Source: Poa pratensis
Lineage: Eukaryota; Streptophyta; Magnoliopsida; Poales; Poaceae
Length of the DNA: 64,000 nt
Direction: 5' to 3'
NCBI GenBank assembly: GCA_947311845.1
Contig: CAMZMU010000012.1
Coordinates: 2,464,134 to 2,528,133, forward strand
This document shows, one piece after another, positions 20,165-31,032 of this stretch (positions are counted from its first letter, which is position 1; every line of letters starts with the position of its first letter). The translations under genes were made by a program, and so were the position numbers. Under the pieces are notes generated by a model, which did not search any database, was not told the origin of the DNA, and was given only the letters and a program-made list of their open reading frames with translations.

Positions 20165-21007
20165 ATGGCCGGGTTTAAGGGTGTGAGGGCGTGCTATAGG
20201 AAGAAGCTTGGTCGGTACGTTTATGGATGTCGGATCCATATCAACTAGAGGAAGCACTGAGCTGGGCAGTTTAATACAGCGGAGGAGGCGGCGTGCGCCT
20301 ATGATTATTTCGCCGTACACGAGTACGGTGATAAGAAGAAAGATAAGGATCTGAACTACCCAGCGGATCGCCACCGTGTGAATGAGTTCATACCGGATGG
20401 GATCAGACAGGTGGAAATGGCCAAGGAGATGGAGCACAAGTTGGCTGAGGCGCAGATAGCACGTCGCAACGCACGCCCCCAGGACGACCCGTATGTGAGG
20501 CATCTCCTGCAGAACTAGCCAAATTTGATGTCCTACCAGCAGTTCGGCGCTAGTCCTTTTGACGGTGCTGGTCCTTCGTACGACACCGGTCCTTCCCACG
20601 GCGCCGGTCCTACTGACGACGACATCACTTCTCTTGGGATCTGGGCGGAGGAGGAGGAGCAGCAGGAGGAGGAGCAGCAGGAGGAGGAATGGGAGAAGGA
20701 CTGGGATTCCGACTCAGAGCAGCGGCGGCAGAAGCGGCAGCAGGAGCGGCAGCAGGCGTCGGAGGAGCGGCAGCAGCAGCGGCACCAGGAGTGGCAGGAG
20801 TCGGAGCAGTAGCTACTGCGGACGTTCGGGCCGCCGAACCCCGATGCTTATCACCACAGCGACCCTAGGCACTGGGTCGAGGTGAATAGGCGGGACGGCA
20901 TACCTCCGTTCCGCACTCTTTTGGGTCAGCCGTGGGGGAGCGAGGACACTGATGACCCCGCAGATCCGATGTTCTGGGCTCAGCTGAATAGGGACGACGA
21001 CCCATAG
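20165..21007 (+). pseudogene. AP2-like domain ORF with four internal stops (CACTA cargo)
   Basis: One continuous frame from ATG 20165 (MAGFKGVRACYRKKLGRYVY) to 21007. Residues up to about 70 resemble an AP2/ERF DNA-binding domain: GVR, GRYVYGCRI, then FNTAEEAACAYDYFAVHEYG and LNYP, matching the YRG and RAYD elements of AP2. The usual WLGTF is degraded to *AGQF. The C-terminal half is acidic and Gln/Arg-rich (EEEQQEEEQQEEEWEKDWDS, then QQERQQASEERQQQRHQ), probably coiled coil. Internal stops are TAG or TGA only (about 20246, 20255, 20516 and 20810). The frame is otherwise preserved across more than 280 codons, so inactivation looks recent and by point mutation. AP2 identity is by eye and moderate. 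Confidence 0.55.
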
Positions 21008-21157
21008 AGCGACTTGTCCACTTCTTTCCGTACTATGTTTTATGTTGACTTGTCCACTTATCTATGTAGACTGATGTTTCCACTGTACTTGGTTAAGACT
21101 AATGTTTTATTTTCATGCATCACATGGTTGACTTGTCCACTTATGTTGACTTTCATG

Positions 21158-21252
21158 TGGTTGTTTGTGCTCCGACCATCGTGTCGTGGAGATGCCGGCC
21201 GGAGATGTGGATTTTTTGTGAAATGCTTGCAGGTACCCCGAGAGGGCCTTGA
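21158..21252 (+). repeat. Internal repeated cassette of the CACTA element, copy 2
   Basis: Near-identical to 19068-19165 (GACCATCGTGTCGTGGAGAT, GATGTGGATTTTTTGTGAAA, GCAGGTACCCCGAG). It sits just upstream of the Ulp1-like ORF start at 21287. Confidence 0.8.
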
Positions 21253-21286
21253 CTAACTTCAACGTTTTTTTCTTATAGGTGCGAAC

Positions 21287-22657
21287 ATGGCTGACAATAA
21301 CGAGGCCGGGGGTTCTCGAACAGGAGGCGAGGAACCGATAGAGGAAAATAGTATGATTCACACGGTCATCGCACAGGTAGTGACAAAGACGTTCATTTCG
21401 ATCTTTCATACCGTCTGTGAGGGTGTCAGGGTTTGGATTGAGGGAGGGAAAAAAGGGCCTCCCCCAGTGATCAGCTTCGGCTCCAACAAGTACTCAATCA
21501 ATGTGGCTATAGAAGATGCACCCCCAGCATCCCCAGAGGTAAAGAAGAAGAAGCACAGGAAGAGAAGTAAGCCAGCTCCTAAGACGACTATCCGGGGGTA
21601 TGAAGACATGGTATCACCCCCTGCGGATGGCGTGACCCGAGTTCATGAAGCTGGTCAACCGATCCTGTCTCGGGAGCTGCTCTGCCTCGCAGACGGATGC
21701 ATGCTCTCTTTGCAAAATGCTATCTTGACGCTAGAGGGCAACCTTCTTAAAGAAGAGGATCCAAATTACTCGGTGTTCACTGTCAAGGTGCCAAAGAACT
21801 TGGCCGAGTTCGTCCATGAAACCCCCGCGGATCTGTTTTTCATATCGTACGAGGACGTCTTCAGGCTGTTTCACTTTAGACGGCTAGACTATAAATTGGT
21901 CCGCCTATACGCGCTCAACCAGGCGATGAGGATCAGGAGAGATAATACCCCGTACATCAAGGTAGTGGATCCCTACTACATGCGTGACAGCCTGCTGGTG
22001 GAAGGATCAACGACACGGGCCAAGGCCACAAAGTTCCTCCAGAGAATCATGCTGAGCAACTAGGATAAGAACAGTTTTCTTATGCCTTTCTTTTCCGAGT
22101 AAGTACAAATCCGGTCGCCGCCGTCGTATCTTATGCTTTCTTATAGATTTCTTCCGTTGTTGATCCTTTCCAACATTCCGTTTCAATTGTGTTGAGCAGT
22201 GACGAGTATGCAGTACTCATCGTCGTAAGCCCGGGGTGGTCCGTTGCCACTTATTTCGACTCGGGGAGTCTTAAAGACTACACCAGAATAAAGGGTGTTC
22301 TCGATGAGGCTCTCGAGGGCTATGCCCAAAAGGGAGGCCACTTCCACAAAGAAAAGAATGGGGAACGTTTAACGAAGGACAACAAACACATTTTCTGGCA
22401 TGGGACCGGGTTCCATTGCATCAAGCATGCGCCTGGCAGCGTGAAGGATGCCTTCTACGTCCTCCATCACATTAAAGGGCTTGTCCGGGATGTAGAGACA
22501 ACGAGGTGGCCATCTAGTCTCCAAGAATGGAGCAAAAATGCGGAGGAAATCACCGATTCTGAGCTTAGAGAAGACTTCCATCGCATCCAGAGGCAGTTAT
22601 CGCAAATCATTTTGGAAAATGTCATGGAAGCAGAGGGGTCCTTACACAACGCCAGAG
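21287..22657 (+). pseudogene. Ulp1-like (C48 peptidase fold) protein of the CACTA element, exons 1-2
   Basis: ATG 21287 (MADNNEAGGSRTGGEEPIEE). Exon 1 has a basic linker (KKKKHRKRSK) and a conserved region (VFRLFHFRRLDYKLVRLYAL, then YIKVVDPYYMRDSLL). It contains an in-frame TAG at 22061-22063, after which the frame continues to a good donor at 22099 (GAGTAAGT). Exon 2 starts at 22200 after TTGAGCAG and restores the frame: LIVVSPGWSVATYFDSG, FHCIKHAPGSVKDAFYVLHH. Its donor is at 22658. This is the Ulp1-type C-terminal domain common as second ORF in grass CACTA elements (family knowledge). The catalytic Cys position (expected DCG/LCG before the FYV strand) reads KDA here, and the usual His-Trp strand reads EYAVLIVV, so the peptidase is probably inactive. 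Exon 3 is at 34070, beyond the inserted Sirevirus. Confidence 0.65.
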
Positions 22658-22879
22658 GTAGGATGTATTGTAAAAGAAAGCCTTGCCTCACTCGATAGAA
22701 GTGCTACTTTATTTTTTTATTATAGACTTACCCACTTAATTATGAAAGGGCATTTCTTTCATCCTACTTTTGATGAATAAAGACAACATAAATAGAGTCC
22801 TAATTATAAGCTGCTATGTTGTGAAGTTTGGTTGTTTCAGGTTCAACAATTAAGAAGAGAGAAACTTCATCAATTCTGT

Positions 22880-23115
22880 CTTGGCCGGAGATTTCCGGGG
22901 CCAGGCCGGAAATTCCGGGGTAGAGACCGGATATATCCGGGGCACGTGATTTCGACTAAGTGTCGAGCAAGGTCTGGTACTGGAGTACCCCAACTGCAGG
23001 CCGGATATTTAGCCGGAGATTTCCGGCCACCCCGGAAATATCCGGGTTTCGAGCCGGAAATATCCGGCCCTGCCGGAAATATCCGGCACTTAGCCCGGAA
23101 ATATCCGGCCCTCTG
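22880..23115. repeat. Palindromic CCGGAAATATCCGG array in the Sirevirus 5' LTR
   Basis: At least eight copies of CCGGAAATATCCGG, CCGGATATTT, CCGGAGATTTCCGG or CCGGATATATCCGG, each self-complementary or nearly so, separated by 5-70 bp and ending about 30 bp before the TATA-like box. Such CGG/CCG palindromes in LTR regulatory regions are characteristic of Sireviruses. Confidence 0.85.
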
Positions 23116-23147
23116 AAGACTGCAACGGCCAGATTTTCTGGAGGGGT

Positions 23148-23155
23148 ATTTATAC
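23148..23155 (+). promoter_or_regulatory. TATA-like box in the Sirevirus LTR
   Basis: ATTTATAC within the palindrome GGGGTATTTATACCCC, downstream of the CCGG array. The same sequence recurs in the 3' LTR near 33291. Confidence 0.5.
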
Positions 23156-23860
23156 CCCTCCACCTACCTCCAGCTCCTTCAAGCTTCAAGATTCTCTCTC
23201 CTCCATTAATGAAAGCTTCACCAACCTAGATCTCCCAATCCCTCCACCCAAAAGCGTTGATCTTTGGAGGATTGAAGGAGAAGGCACCGATCTACATCTT
23301 CACCAAGCCGTTCTTCATTTCCCCCTCATTCACTTGAGGGATTTGAGCCTAGGGTTTCCTCTAGGAAAACCTAGGCATCTTGTTGTTCTCACTTGCTTGT
23401 TACTTTTGTGTAGCAGGTGTTGTTGTGCTTGGGAGCCCCCAATCCTTTTGTGGGTTGAGCCTCAAGTTGTTGTAAGGGCTCCGGATTCCGCCTTGAAGGA
23501 TTCCGATAAGGAAGGTGAACCGAGCTTTTGGGCAAGGTTCATCGGAGAATAGGGTGAGGCCATTTGTGGCGTCTTGAGTTTGATACTCACACCCCTCCAA
23601 CGAGACGTACTCCCCTAAAAAGGAGGAACTCGGGAATAACTCTTTGTCTCCGCGTGCTTCCCGTTCGGTTACTCCTTTCTCGCTAGTTCTTACTTGTATC
23701 GTGCCTAGTATAGTGTTAACTTGACATATAGGTAAATTCACCTTAGTTGCATATCTAGAGAATTTACCTTTGTATCAAGCCTAAACTCGAAAAAGAACTA
23801 AAAATTGAGTAGCACCTATTCACCCCCCCCCCTCTAGGTGGCCATACGTATCCTTTCAAT

Positions 23861-23872
23861 TGGTATCAGAGC
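23861..23872 (+). other. Primer binding site of Sirevirus
   Basis: TGGTATCAGAGC, two bases after the LTR. Complementary to initiator tRNA-Met. Confidence 0.85.
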
Positions 23873-23910
23873 AAGGTTCTCTTGTTCGGGCTTAACCGCC
23901 TAAGAGTAGT

Positions 23911-26388
23911 ATGGCCCTTGATGAGCATGGAATGAGATACCCGAGCTTCCTTCCGTGCCCACTTCGGTTTCCGTGGAGGACTTCAATTCCTTGAAGTCCA
24001 ATATGGAAACCAAAATGGACAAGTTGCAAGAGATGATCATGCAACTCATGGAAGCGAAGGGTATCTCACCTCCACCCACCCCCCGTTCGTCGGAGGTTGA
24101 CAAACCCGAGAGGATGTGGGTGATGGGAAGAAAAAGGGGGTGATCAAGATAAAATTGACAACCCAATTAAAACACCACCTAATGGTTCGGGAGTGTATGG
24201 TGCCGTTCCGTTCCCATACTCTCCCGACCCTATTATCCCTCATCCTCCTATTCATCTAAGGGGAAACCCACCTAAGCTAAATGCATCTTTGTTTACTAAA
24301 TGGCAATCTTCTATGAGATCTTATGTGAACAGTGCTTCTATCGAGCTTTGGAGGATCATTGAGCAAGGGTATCAAGCCGTGGATGAATCCAACAAGACAA
24401 GAAGAGAAGTAGTTGATTGTCAACTAAATGCCACCGCTCTTGACTTGATCCGTGATGCCGTGGGAGAAGATGATATGTCTCACATCGAGCATTGCACCAC
24501 CGCCAAAGAAGCATGGGCGTGCCTTGTTGAGGTGTATGTTGGAAATGAAAGCATGAAGAGAAACCGGTTTGAGGAAATGAGCAACAAGGCCGAAGGTTTC
24601 TTCATGGAAGATGGAGAAGACCATGAGCAAATGTTCCGAAGACTCAAGTCTCTTGCCAATGCATACAAAGCCCTTGGTGGGACTCATGTGATGATGCTTG
24701 GGTCAAAAGGAAGTATGTGAATGCTCTCTTGCCTTTGAAGGGGCCGACTTGAAGAGTCTTCAAGGAAGGCTCAACTATCCTCAAATGACCTCCAACGAAG
24801 TCATGCAAGAGATACAATCTTTCAAGGTTCAAGCCAAGATTGCTCAAGACTCTCGTGCCCGAGCTATTGGAATGCAACAAGGAGCCTCTCTTGCGTTGAA
24901 GGCCAAGGTGGTTGAACACAATGAAGATCAAGATTGTGAAGATGTGTCCTCCATGGACCCCCAAGAACTCAAGAGCTCTCATAGGGACTATGTGGCTCTT
25001 GCGGCAAGGACCTTTTGGAAGAATCCATCCAAAGCCAAAGCCCAAATGGAAGAAAAGGCCAAATCTAGTGGCTTCAAGGATGGCAACCCAAAGTTGAAGA
25101 CTTGCTTCAATTGCCAAGATAGATTTCACTATGTTGCCATGTGCCCCTATGAGAACCGTGAAGATCATGGAGGAAGGCTTGTTCTCAAGAAGACTTTATC
25201 GTCATCATCCTCTAGCAAGAAACCCTTCTTCAAGAAGAAGAGGCCTCCTCCAAGAATGGTATTGGTGACAAGGGAGGAGTACATGTCCGGGGGTGAGAGT
25301 GATGAAGAAGAACCCACAAGTGAAGTGGCCGCTATTGCTATTGCTTCTTCAACACCTTCATCCCTTTTCGAATCTCCCAATGAGAATGTGCCAATCCAAT
25401 CCGCCAAGTGTCTCATGGCCAAGGCCACCGAGGTATCATCTCCTTCCCCCTCCAAGACTATAAATGAAATGGATGATCTTATGAGTCTTAAAGTTAAGGA
25501 AGAAAATGTTGCTTTGGATCGTTTCTTGACTAACTTGCAAGGTGAAGCCAAGATTCGTTTCGAATCTCTCTTGAGTGATTATGGGCGGATTCAAGAAGAG
25601 CTTGATGAAAAGGAAAGACTTGAAAAAGAGTATGCTAATGATATTGCTTCTCTCACCTTGGCTCTTGAGGAAGAGCATGAGCTTAGTGTTCTCTTGAGGA
25701 GAAACTTAAAAATCTTGATGAGTCACAAAATGCAATCTTTTCTCAAATCATTAAAGAACGTGACCTTGCAATTGCAAAATATAAGCTTTCCAAGAAAGAG
25801 AAGGTTGAATTTGGTGTTGGTCATGATAGACTAACCGAGGAGCTAGAGAAGCTCACCAAGGCTCACAAGGCCTTGGAGGGTGAACACTCTACTCTCACCA
25901 AGTCTTTTGAACAACTTCAAATTCAATCATCTAAATCAAATGTTGCTAGTTCCTCTACTACTTCTTGTGATCATGCAAATGTCATTGAGGAAAATGCTAG
26001 GTTAAAGAATGAACTTGCCAAGGCCTCTAGTCCCCAAAGTAAGCCTATTGTTGATCTTTTGCTTGCGCAAAAGCCACACATTGGGAAGGAGGGCCTTGGC
26101 TATGTTGCCAAGAAGAAGAAGAAGAACAAGAAGAAGGCCAAGCCCGCACAAGCAAAGAAGACTACCATTGCGAGTAGTGAAGCCACAAGGGGCGACACTC
26201 CTCGTAGTGACTTTGCGGGACATGCTAACCCCAACTATATTCTTTATGTTGATTATTATGGGGATGTTTGTGCTAAATATGTTGGTCCTTATGATGGTTA
26301 CATTGCTTACTCTATTTGGGTCCCTAAAACCCTTGTTGCTAACAAAAGAGGACCCATTGCAAAATGGGTACCTAAAACCAAGCAATGA
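23911..26388 (+). pseudogene. Sirevirus gag (frameshifted)
   Basis: ATG 23911 (MALDEHGMRYPSFLP) is out of frame with the next block (VSVEDFNSLKSNMETKMDKL, from about 23960), and further shifts occur near 24140 and 24700. The capsid region has LNASLFTKWQSSMRSYVNSA and CTTAKEAWACLVEVY. The zinc knuckle CFNCQDRFHYVAMC (CX2CX4HX4C) is intact at about 25102-25145. The C-terminal part is acidic and coiled-coil-like (EELDEKERLEKEYANDIASL), with another break near 25834, and ends with a Lys-rich tract (KKKKKNKKKAKPAQAKK) and the stop at 26386-26388. The unusually long gag with a coiled-coil tail is typical of Sireviruses. Confidence 0.85.
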
Positions 26389-26421
26389 TCTTTGTAGGAC
26401 TATGCTTCCGGTGGATCGAAA

Positions 26422-28136
26422 TGGGTGATTGATAGTGGATGCACTAGTCATATGACCGGAAGCAAGGAGATCGTGACGGAGTTGAGAACAAGCTAAATCA
26501 AGCAACCGTCACTTATGGAGATAACTCAAAGGAAAGGTATCGGGCCTCGGCAAGGTGGTAGTTGCAAGGGATATCACCCTTGTAAATGTCATGCTTGTTG
26601 AGTCCCTTGGTTATAATTTAATGTCCGTTCGTGCCGTTAATAAGATGGGTTTTGCCGTCCATTTTGATCTTGATATTGTGGTACTCATGTGGAGCAAGAC
26701 TCTAAAGGTCGCTTACGTTGGGTATGTCGAAAATGAGTTGTTTGTGGTAGACTTTTCGGAGTCAACCAACTCTCAAACGATGTGCCTATTCGGAAAGGCC
26801 GACGTGGGGTGGTTGTGGCATCGCCGCTTATCCCATGTCAATATGAGAACTTTGCAAAGTCTTCACAAGGGTGGCCACATCCTTGGACTAAAAGAGAATG
26901 TTTCTTTTTCTAGAGATCGTCTTTGTAGGGCTTGTGTTGAAGGAAAGATGCATGATTCTCCCCACCCACACAAGACCATCATTTCATCAACGAGGATATT
27001 GGAACTTCTTCATGTTGATCTCTTTGGTGCCGTGCCTCAACCAAGTCTTGGTGGGAAGAAGTATTGTTGGTGATTGTCGATGACTATTCAAGATTTACAT
27101 GGGTTTATTTCTTCAAGTTGAAGAGTGAGACCCAACAAGCCGTCATTGACTTCTCCAATGAAGTGCAACGTCAACACAATGTTCCTATATTGGCCATTAG
27201 AAGTGACAATGGCTCCGAGTTCAAGAACTACACCCTAAATGAGTTTCTTAGTGAAGAGGGAATTCGTCATCAATATTCCTGCGTAGTGTAGGAGAGAACC
27301 GGACCCTTATGGATATGGCAAGATCTATGTTGGCGGAGTTCAAGACCCCACTCTTCTTGTGGGCCGAGGCCATCTCCACGGCATGTCATTCATCTAACCG
27401 CCTCTACTTCCGCACGGGCAAGAAGTTCACTCCATATGAAATGCTTACCGGCAACAAGCCCAATATTTCCTACTACCGGGTGTTCGGTTGTAAGTGTTTC
27501 TATAAGATTAAAGGTTATCGCTTAACTAAATTTGAGTCTAAAGCTTTTGAGGGTACTTTTGTTGGTTACGGTGCCGAATCCCACACTTATAGAATCTACG
27601 ACAAGACCTTCGGGACTATTGTAGAATCTTGTAGTGTGGAGTTCGATGAGAATGACGGCTCCCAAGTGGCGCAATTTCATGTTCGTGATGTAGATGATGA
27701 GGAACCTCAAGATGCAATAAGGCGAATGGGCGTGGGATTCTTTCGCCCAATCGAGATTTCTCATGAGGCGCCTCAAGAAGGACCAAGCTCCACCCATGTG
27801 GAGCAATCATCATCACAAGTGGACACCGCACCATCCGATGGAGCAAATGAAGCACCAAGCCAACAACAAGTTCAAGACCCTCCTCAAGTTGATCAAGTTG
27901 CTACGCAAGAACCAAGTTCTCCAATCATTGATGCTAGCCATGATCAAGACCAAGGTCCATCTTCCCCTTCAAGTGATGAAGGTGTGCATATTGAAGACCA
28001 AGGTCATCATTCCGGTCAAGACGGGGACACAAATGATCAAGATGATCAAGATGAACAAGATGATCAAGAATTCCTCCAAGCTCTCGTGAGGACATCAACA
28101 CCCGTCGTCGTGCAAGAAATGTCAAGACCTTGTTGA
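26422..28136 (+). pseudogene. Sirevirus protease and integrase (catalytic core deleted)
   Basis: The protease active site WVIDSGCTSHMTG is at about 26422-26460. Integrase starts near 26800 with the zinc region (WLWHRRLSHVNMRTL, CRACVEGKMHDSPH). The core shows ELLHVDLFGAV and AIRSDNGSEFKNY, giving the two Asp residues. At about 27280 the frame breaks: the conserved segment between RHQYS and the catalytic Glu motif is lost through a short deletion and a stop (TAG 27289-27291), and coding resumes as MDMARSMLAEFKTPLFLWAE at 27309. The C-terminal region continues through TPYEMLTGNKPNISYYRVFG to a Gln/Asp-rich tail ending at 28136. Integration function must be lost. Confidence 0.88.
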
Positions 28137-28169
28137 GAAGACAACACTTTTGGACAATATTATTGGTGA

Positions 28170-29779
28170 TTGAAGGGCAAGGTTGTGACTAGAAGGCAAT
28201 GCGCAAACTTTAGTGCCCATCAAGCTCACATATCCTTGGTGGAACCAAAGAAAGTCTTTGAAGCTATTGAAGATCCGGATTGGTTGGATGCTATGCATGA
28301 AGAGCTCAATAACTTCAAGCGCAACAAGGTGTGGAAGCTAGTTGAGAAGCCAAAAGAGTGCCGCAATGTTATAGGCACTAAATGGATTTTCAAGAACAAG
28401 CAAGATGAACATGGCATGGTGGTGAGGAACAAGGCAAGATTGGTGGCTCAAGGGTTCTCTCAAGTTGAAGGCATTGATTTTGGAGAGACCTATGCTCCCG
28501 TGGCTCGCCTTGAGTCCATCCGTATCCTCCTTGCATATGCTTCTCATCATAATTTTATCTTGCAACAAATGGATGTGAAAAGTGCTTTTCTTAATGGTCC
28601 ACTCAAAGAATTAGTATATGTTAAGCAACCACCGGGGTTTGAGGATCCCAAACTCCCTAACCATGTCTACAAGCTCGATAAGGCACTCTATGGCCTTAAA
28701 CAAGCCCCACGTGCGTGGTATGAGCACCTTAGAGAGCTTCTAGTAGACCGTGGTTTGAGGTTGGGCAAATCGATCCCACTCTCTTTACCAAGAGAGTAAA
28801 AGGGGAGCTTTTCATATGCCAAGTCTATGTGGACGATATTATCTTTGGCTCATCTAACAAAGCTTTCAATGATGAATTTTCAAAGCTTATGACCGATAGG
28901 TTTGAGATGTCCATGATGGGAGAGTTGAAGTTCTTCCTTGGTTTTGAGATCAAGCAATTGAGGGGAGGGACTTTCATCTCTCAAGCTAAATATATCCAAG
29001 ACATGCTCAAGAAATTTGATATGGTTGGTGTTAAGGAGAAGCGCACTCCAATGGACACAAAGGTTCATCTTAAACTCAATCCAAATGGTCTTGATGTCGA
29101 CCAAAAGGTATACCGTTCCATGATTGGTTCTTTGCTCTATCTTTGTGCATCTAGACCCGATATTGTGTTGAGTGTAGGGGTGTGTGCAAGGTACCAAGCC
29201 GCTCCTAAAGAAAGCCATGATATGGCGGTCAAAAGAATCCTCCGATATTTGGCTCATACCCCAAAGTTTGGTTTGTGGTACCCTAAGGACAAGGTTTTCT
29301 CTCTTTGTGGGTACACGGACTCGGATTGGGCCGGTGATCATGATGATAGGAAGTCCACTTCCGGGGCTTGCCAATTTCTTGGTGGTTCCTTGGTGAGTTG
29401 GTCTTCCAAGAAGCAAAATTGTATATCTCTCTCCACCGCCGAAGCCGAGTATGTGGCCGCCGCAAGTGCATGCACCCAATTGTTATGGATGAGGCAAACT
29501 TTAAAGGAATACGGTGTCATTTGTGACAAAGTGCCTCTTTTATGTGACAATACAAGTGCTATCAATATTGCCCACAACCCGGTGCAACATTCAAGAACCA
29601 AGCATATTGAGATTCGTCATCACTTTATTCGAGATCATGTTACCCGTGGTGATATTGAGCTAAGCCATGTTTCTACACAAGACCAACTTGCCGATATTTT
29701 CACGAAGCCTCTTGATGAAGCAAGATTCACTTATTTGAGGAATGAGCTAAATATCGTGGATTCAAGGAGCGTGGCTTGA
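28170..29779 (+). pseudogene. Sirevirus reverse transcriptase and RNase H
   Basis: RT begins near 28200 ([20 protein letters not shown]) and includes [40 protein letters not shown] and [15 protein letters not shown] frameshift near 28765 puts a stop at 28797-28799. The catalytic QVYVDDIIFGSS follows in the next frame at about 28820-28855. RNase H is continuous: GYTDSDWAGDHDDRKSTSGA, LSTAEAEYVAAAS, LLCDNTSAINIAHNPVQHSR and QLADIFTKPLDEARF, stopping at 29777-29779. One indel separates this from an intact domain. Confidence 0.92.
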
Positions 29780-31032
29780 CTATTTTGCATACACACCTAT
29801 GTCTTAACTATCTATTGTGTTTAGGTGTAGGCATGGACATAGGGGGAGTGCGGTCCTAATACATTGGACTATCCCTCCCCCCATTATGCCGATAGTAAGA
29901 TTTCATTTGCTTTTCTATTTTCAATTCATGAAAATGTGAGCTTCAATGACGAGTGTTGGTTGTGAACCCAAGATACATCTTCGCGGTGTCACGCCATAAT
30001 CTCATACATGGTGGCCTAGGCCACCGCCCTCTTCTTTGCGAAGAGTTGATCTTATTGGAGCTTCTTTGGATTTTATTGCCTATCCGTGTTTTTTATGGAA
30101 AACTCACTCAAATGTTGGTTTTAAGACTTTCATTTGCTTTTTGAACATGTTTGAGTGTGAAGTACCATTTCCAGTTACTTGATATCTTCCTAAGCCTTCT
30201 TATCTCAAAACCATGCTTTTCTCTCACTCGTGTCCTAAGTTTTTCCTGAAAGATTGTTGGCGTCGGTATCCCGGATATTTCCGGGTCCAACCCGGATATT
30301 TCCGGTGCCCAATTTCCGTTTCTATTTGCGGCTAAGGACCTAAACAACTTCAGTACTGGAGTTGCTGGAAATTAGCCCGGAGATAGTTCCGGAAATTTCC
30401 GGTACCGGATATATCCGGCCTTTGGGCCGGAAATATCCGGCCTAAGTGGATCTGGGCCTTTTCTCGGAGGCGCTGGGTCAACTGCTCCTCTCGATCAGTT
30501 CTCCCCCCCCGCGTCTCCCTCCTTCTCTCTCCTGCCCAGAGCTCACACGACGCCATCGATCTCGCCGGGGTCCTCCGACCTCGGTTTCTTCCGGTTCCGT
30601 GCCGGATCTGCATCCCCACGCCTAGGGGATCCTCTTCATCCAATCGTTTTCTCCATGGAGTCCGGTAATCATCTCTATTTTCACATCTAGGACGAAGTGA
30701 TTTTCGTGTTCCCTAGTGATTCTAGAGATTTATACCATGATTCTTTGGTAGAAATGATCATCTAGGCTTGCCCTACTGTGTGTTAGCATCGATTTGATTT
30801 TTGTTGGAAATTTCTTGAGCAAGATGCAAATTTCGTCCGCTGCAGGTTGCACCGGATATTTCCGGCCCATGGCCCGGAATTTCCGGGGCCGGATATTTCC
30901 GGCCAGCGGACCGGAATTTCCGGTCTGCTCACTCTGTTTCCAACTATGAATCTTCTCATGCTACGCTTGTTTGTTCCTTGGACACGAGTGCTTACCCCTG
31001 TGCTTCCTACTGCTCTATCTCTCTTTCTGCAG
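29780..31032 (+). other. Sirevirus region between pol and the extra ORF
   Basis: No coding sequence recognised. Contains a polypurine-like GGACATAGGGGGAGTG (29837-29852) and two clusters of CCGG palindromes (30268-30450 and 30850-30925). An ATG followed by a splice-donor-like sequence (ATGGAGTCCGGTAATC, 30654-30669) and an acceptor-like TTTCTGCAGG near 31024-31033 suggest that the extra ORF is expressed from a spliced transcript. Confidence 0.5.
30268..30450. repeat. Internal CCGG palindrome cluster of Sirevirus
   Basis: Repeated CCCGGATATTTCCGGG, CCGGAAATTTCCGG and CCGGAAATATCCGG units outside the LTR, of the same type as those in both LTRs. A second small set lies at 30850-30925. Confidence 0.75.

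Larger units (their letters stand above)
22743..23858 (+). repeat. 5' LTR of Sirevirus
   Basis: 1116 bp, TGAAAGGGCATT... to ...TATCCTTTCA. Holds a cluster of CCGG palindromes (22880-23115) and a TATA-like box in the palindrome GGGGTATTTATACCCC (23143-23158). Confidence 0.92.

Noticed and set aside
20640..20815. Glu/Gln/Arg repeat as a toxin- or prion-like protein
   Set aside because: It is the low-complexity tail of the AP2-like frame made of GAG/CAG codons, with no independent start context or partner gene.
22880..23115. CCGG repeat cluster as a CRISPR-like array
   Set aside because: Units are palindromic with irregular 5-70 bp spacing, recur in both LTRs of a retrotransposon, and the DNA is plant nuclear.
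23334..23552. 72-codon ORF in the Sirevirus LTR (identical at 33480-33698)
   Set aside because: Exact duplicate in both LTRs with no domain; part of the untranslated leader and LTR.
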